From the NCBI GenBank assembly GCA_029861795.1, contig JAOTYS010000160.1, forward strand, positions 1 to 9,224: DNA of 9,224 nt, written 5' to 3'. The notes beneath the pieces are model-generated. The model was not told the DNA's origin, ran no database searches, and worked only from the letters and a program-made list of their open reading frames with translations. The stretch comes from Gammaproteobacteria bacterium. GTDB lineage: Bacteria > Pseudomonadota > Gammaproteobacteria > Arenicellales > JAOTYS01. Made by a program: the position numbers and the translations under genes. Below are positions 9,050 to 9,224 of the stretch, in pieces (the stretch's first letter is position 1; each line of letters opens with the position of its first letter).

Positions 9050-9077
9050 ATATAGACATATCTTTATATCTTGTCAA
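9049..9077 (-). promoter_or_regulatory. Sigma-70-type promoter of the sahR-metF-metH operon
   Basis: On the minus strand the -35 is a perfect TTGACA (9077-9072), followed by exactly 17 nt and the -10 TATATA (9054-9049, four of six matches). The predicted transcription start is near 9043-9042, leaving a leader of about 36 nt before the sahR ATG. That leader is too short for a cobalamin or SAM riboswitch. The -10 is immediately followed by the inverted-repeat operator. Confidence 0.75.
9058..9072 (-). repeat. 7-bp direct repeat in the promoter spacer
   Basis: The minus strand reads AAGATAT-A-AAGATAT, two identical 7-mers 8 nt apart, filling most of the space between -35 and -10. It could be a flexible AT-rich spacer or an additional protein site. 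The short length and AT bias make chance plausible. Confidence 0.35.
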
Positions 9078-9137
9078 CGTGATCACCAAAATTATGTGTT
9101 GCTGCGAGCTCCACCGCAACAGGCTAGAGCCCCCTAT

Positions 9138-9224
9138 ATGGCGCATAAATGCATGTTTTTAAAAGATAATTTCGAGGAAGTTGCTGCCCCGATGACCCGA
9201 GCCTACGATTCGGGCGCCATTCCC
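9138..9224 (+). CDS. Possible start of a divergent gene (runs off window)
   Basis: An open plus-strand frame runs from ATG 9138 through in-frame ATGs at 9153 and 9192 to the window end with no stop. From 9153 it encodes MFLKDNFEEVAAPMTRAYDS and then GAIP. I recognise no family. From about 9174 the codons look protein-like (GC-rich third positions, acidic residues), whereas the sequence before 9170 is AT-rich and more like a leader. The best ribosome site is AGGAAG, 11 nt before the ATG at 9192; the ATG at 9138 has only AGAG 8 nt upstream. GATAAT at 9165-9170 could be a -10 for the 9192 start, but no good -35 is present. The same frame is open back to an ATG at 9036 inside the operator, so openness alone proves little. 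Confidence 0.25.
   Translation, partial: MAHKCMFLKDNFEEVAAPMTRAYDSGAIP

Noticed and set aside
9079..9086. GTGATCAC palindrome just upstream of the -35
   Set aside because: It is only 8 bp with different half-sites from the operator, so chance is a sufficient explanation.
9189..9214. CCCGA/TCGGG hairpin near the right edge
   Set aside because: It has a five-pair stem with a 9-nt loop and no U-run, and it lies within the possible divergent coding frame.

Overview
This window reads as chromosomal DNA from a proteobacterium. Every confidently identified gene lies on the minus strand, so transcription runs from high to low coordinates. The protein styles lean toward Alphaproteobacteria: the LivH N-terminus, the [12 protein letters not shown] stretch of MetF and the full-length MetH. 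This lean rests on remembered family resemblance, not a search, and Gammaproteobacteria remain possible. I see no mobile elements, tRNA or rRNA genes, CRISPR arrays or prophage signals.

Right part (about 9080 down to 3337): a compact methionine/SAM-cycle operon in the order sahR-metF-metH. The first gene encodes an ArsR-type winged helix fused to a SAM-methyltransferase-like domain. That is the architecture of SahR, the S-adenosylhomocysteine-responsive repressor of SAM-cycle genes. Its stop codon overlaps the GTG start of metF (TAGTG), and metF ends one base before the ATG of metH. In front of sahR is a near-ideal sigma-70 promoter (TTGACA, 17 bp, TATATA). An 18-bp inverted repeat, ATCAATG-TAAT-CATTGAT on the minus strand, begins at the last base of the -10 and covers the predicted start site. 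A second 12-bp palindrome shares one half-site with it. This fits an autoregulated operon that is derepressed when SAH accumulates. MetF makes 5-methyl-THF, and cobalamin-dependent MetH uses it to remethylate homocysteine.

Middle (3274-2548): a small predicted lipoprotein of unknown function 62 nt downstream of metH, then a 262-nt gap with no convincing gene.

Left part (2547-1): the membrane core of a branched-chain amino-acid-type ABC importer, livH-livM, followed by the first 32 codons of livG, which runs off the left edge. No periplasmic binding-protein gene is present upstream of livH within this window.

Right edge (9138-9224): an open plus-strand frame runs off the end and may be the start of a divergent gene. 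I do not recognise it.

The window is mostly ordinary metabolic sequence. Its most interesting element is the regulator/operator arrangement at 9025-9077.
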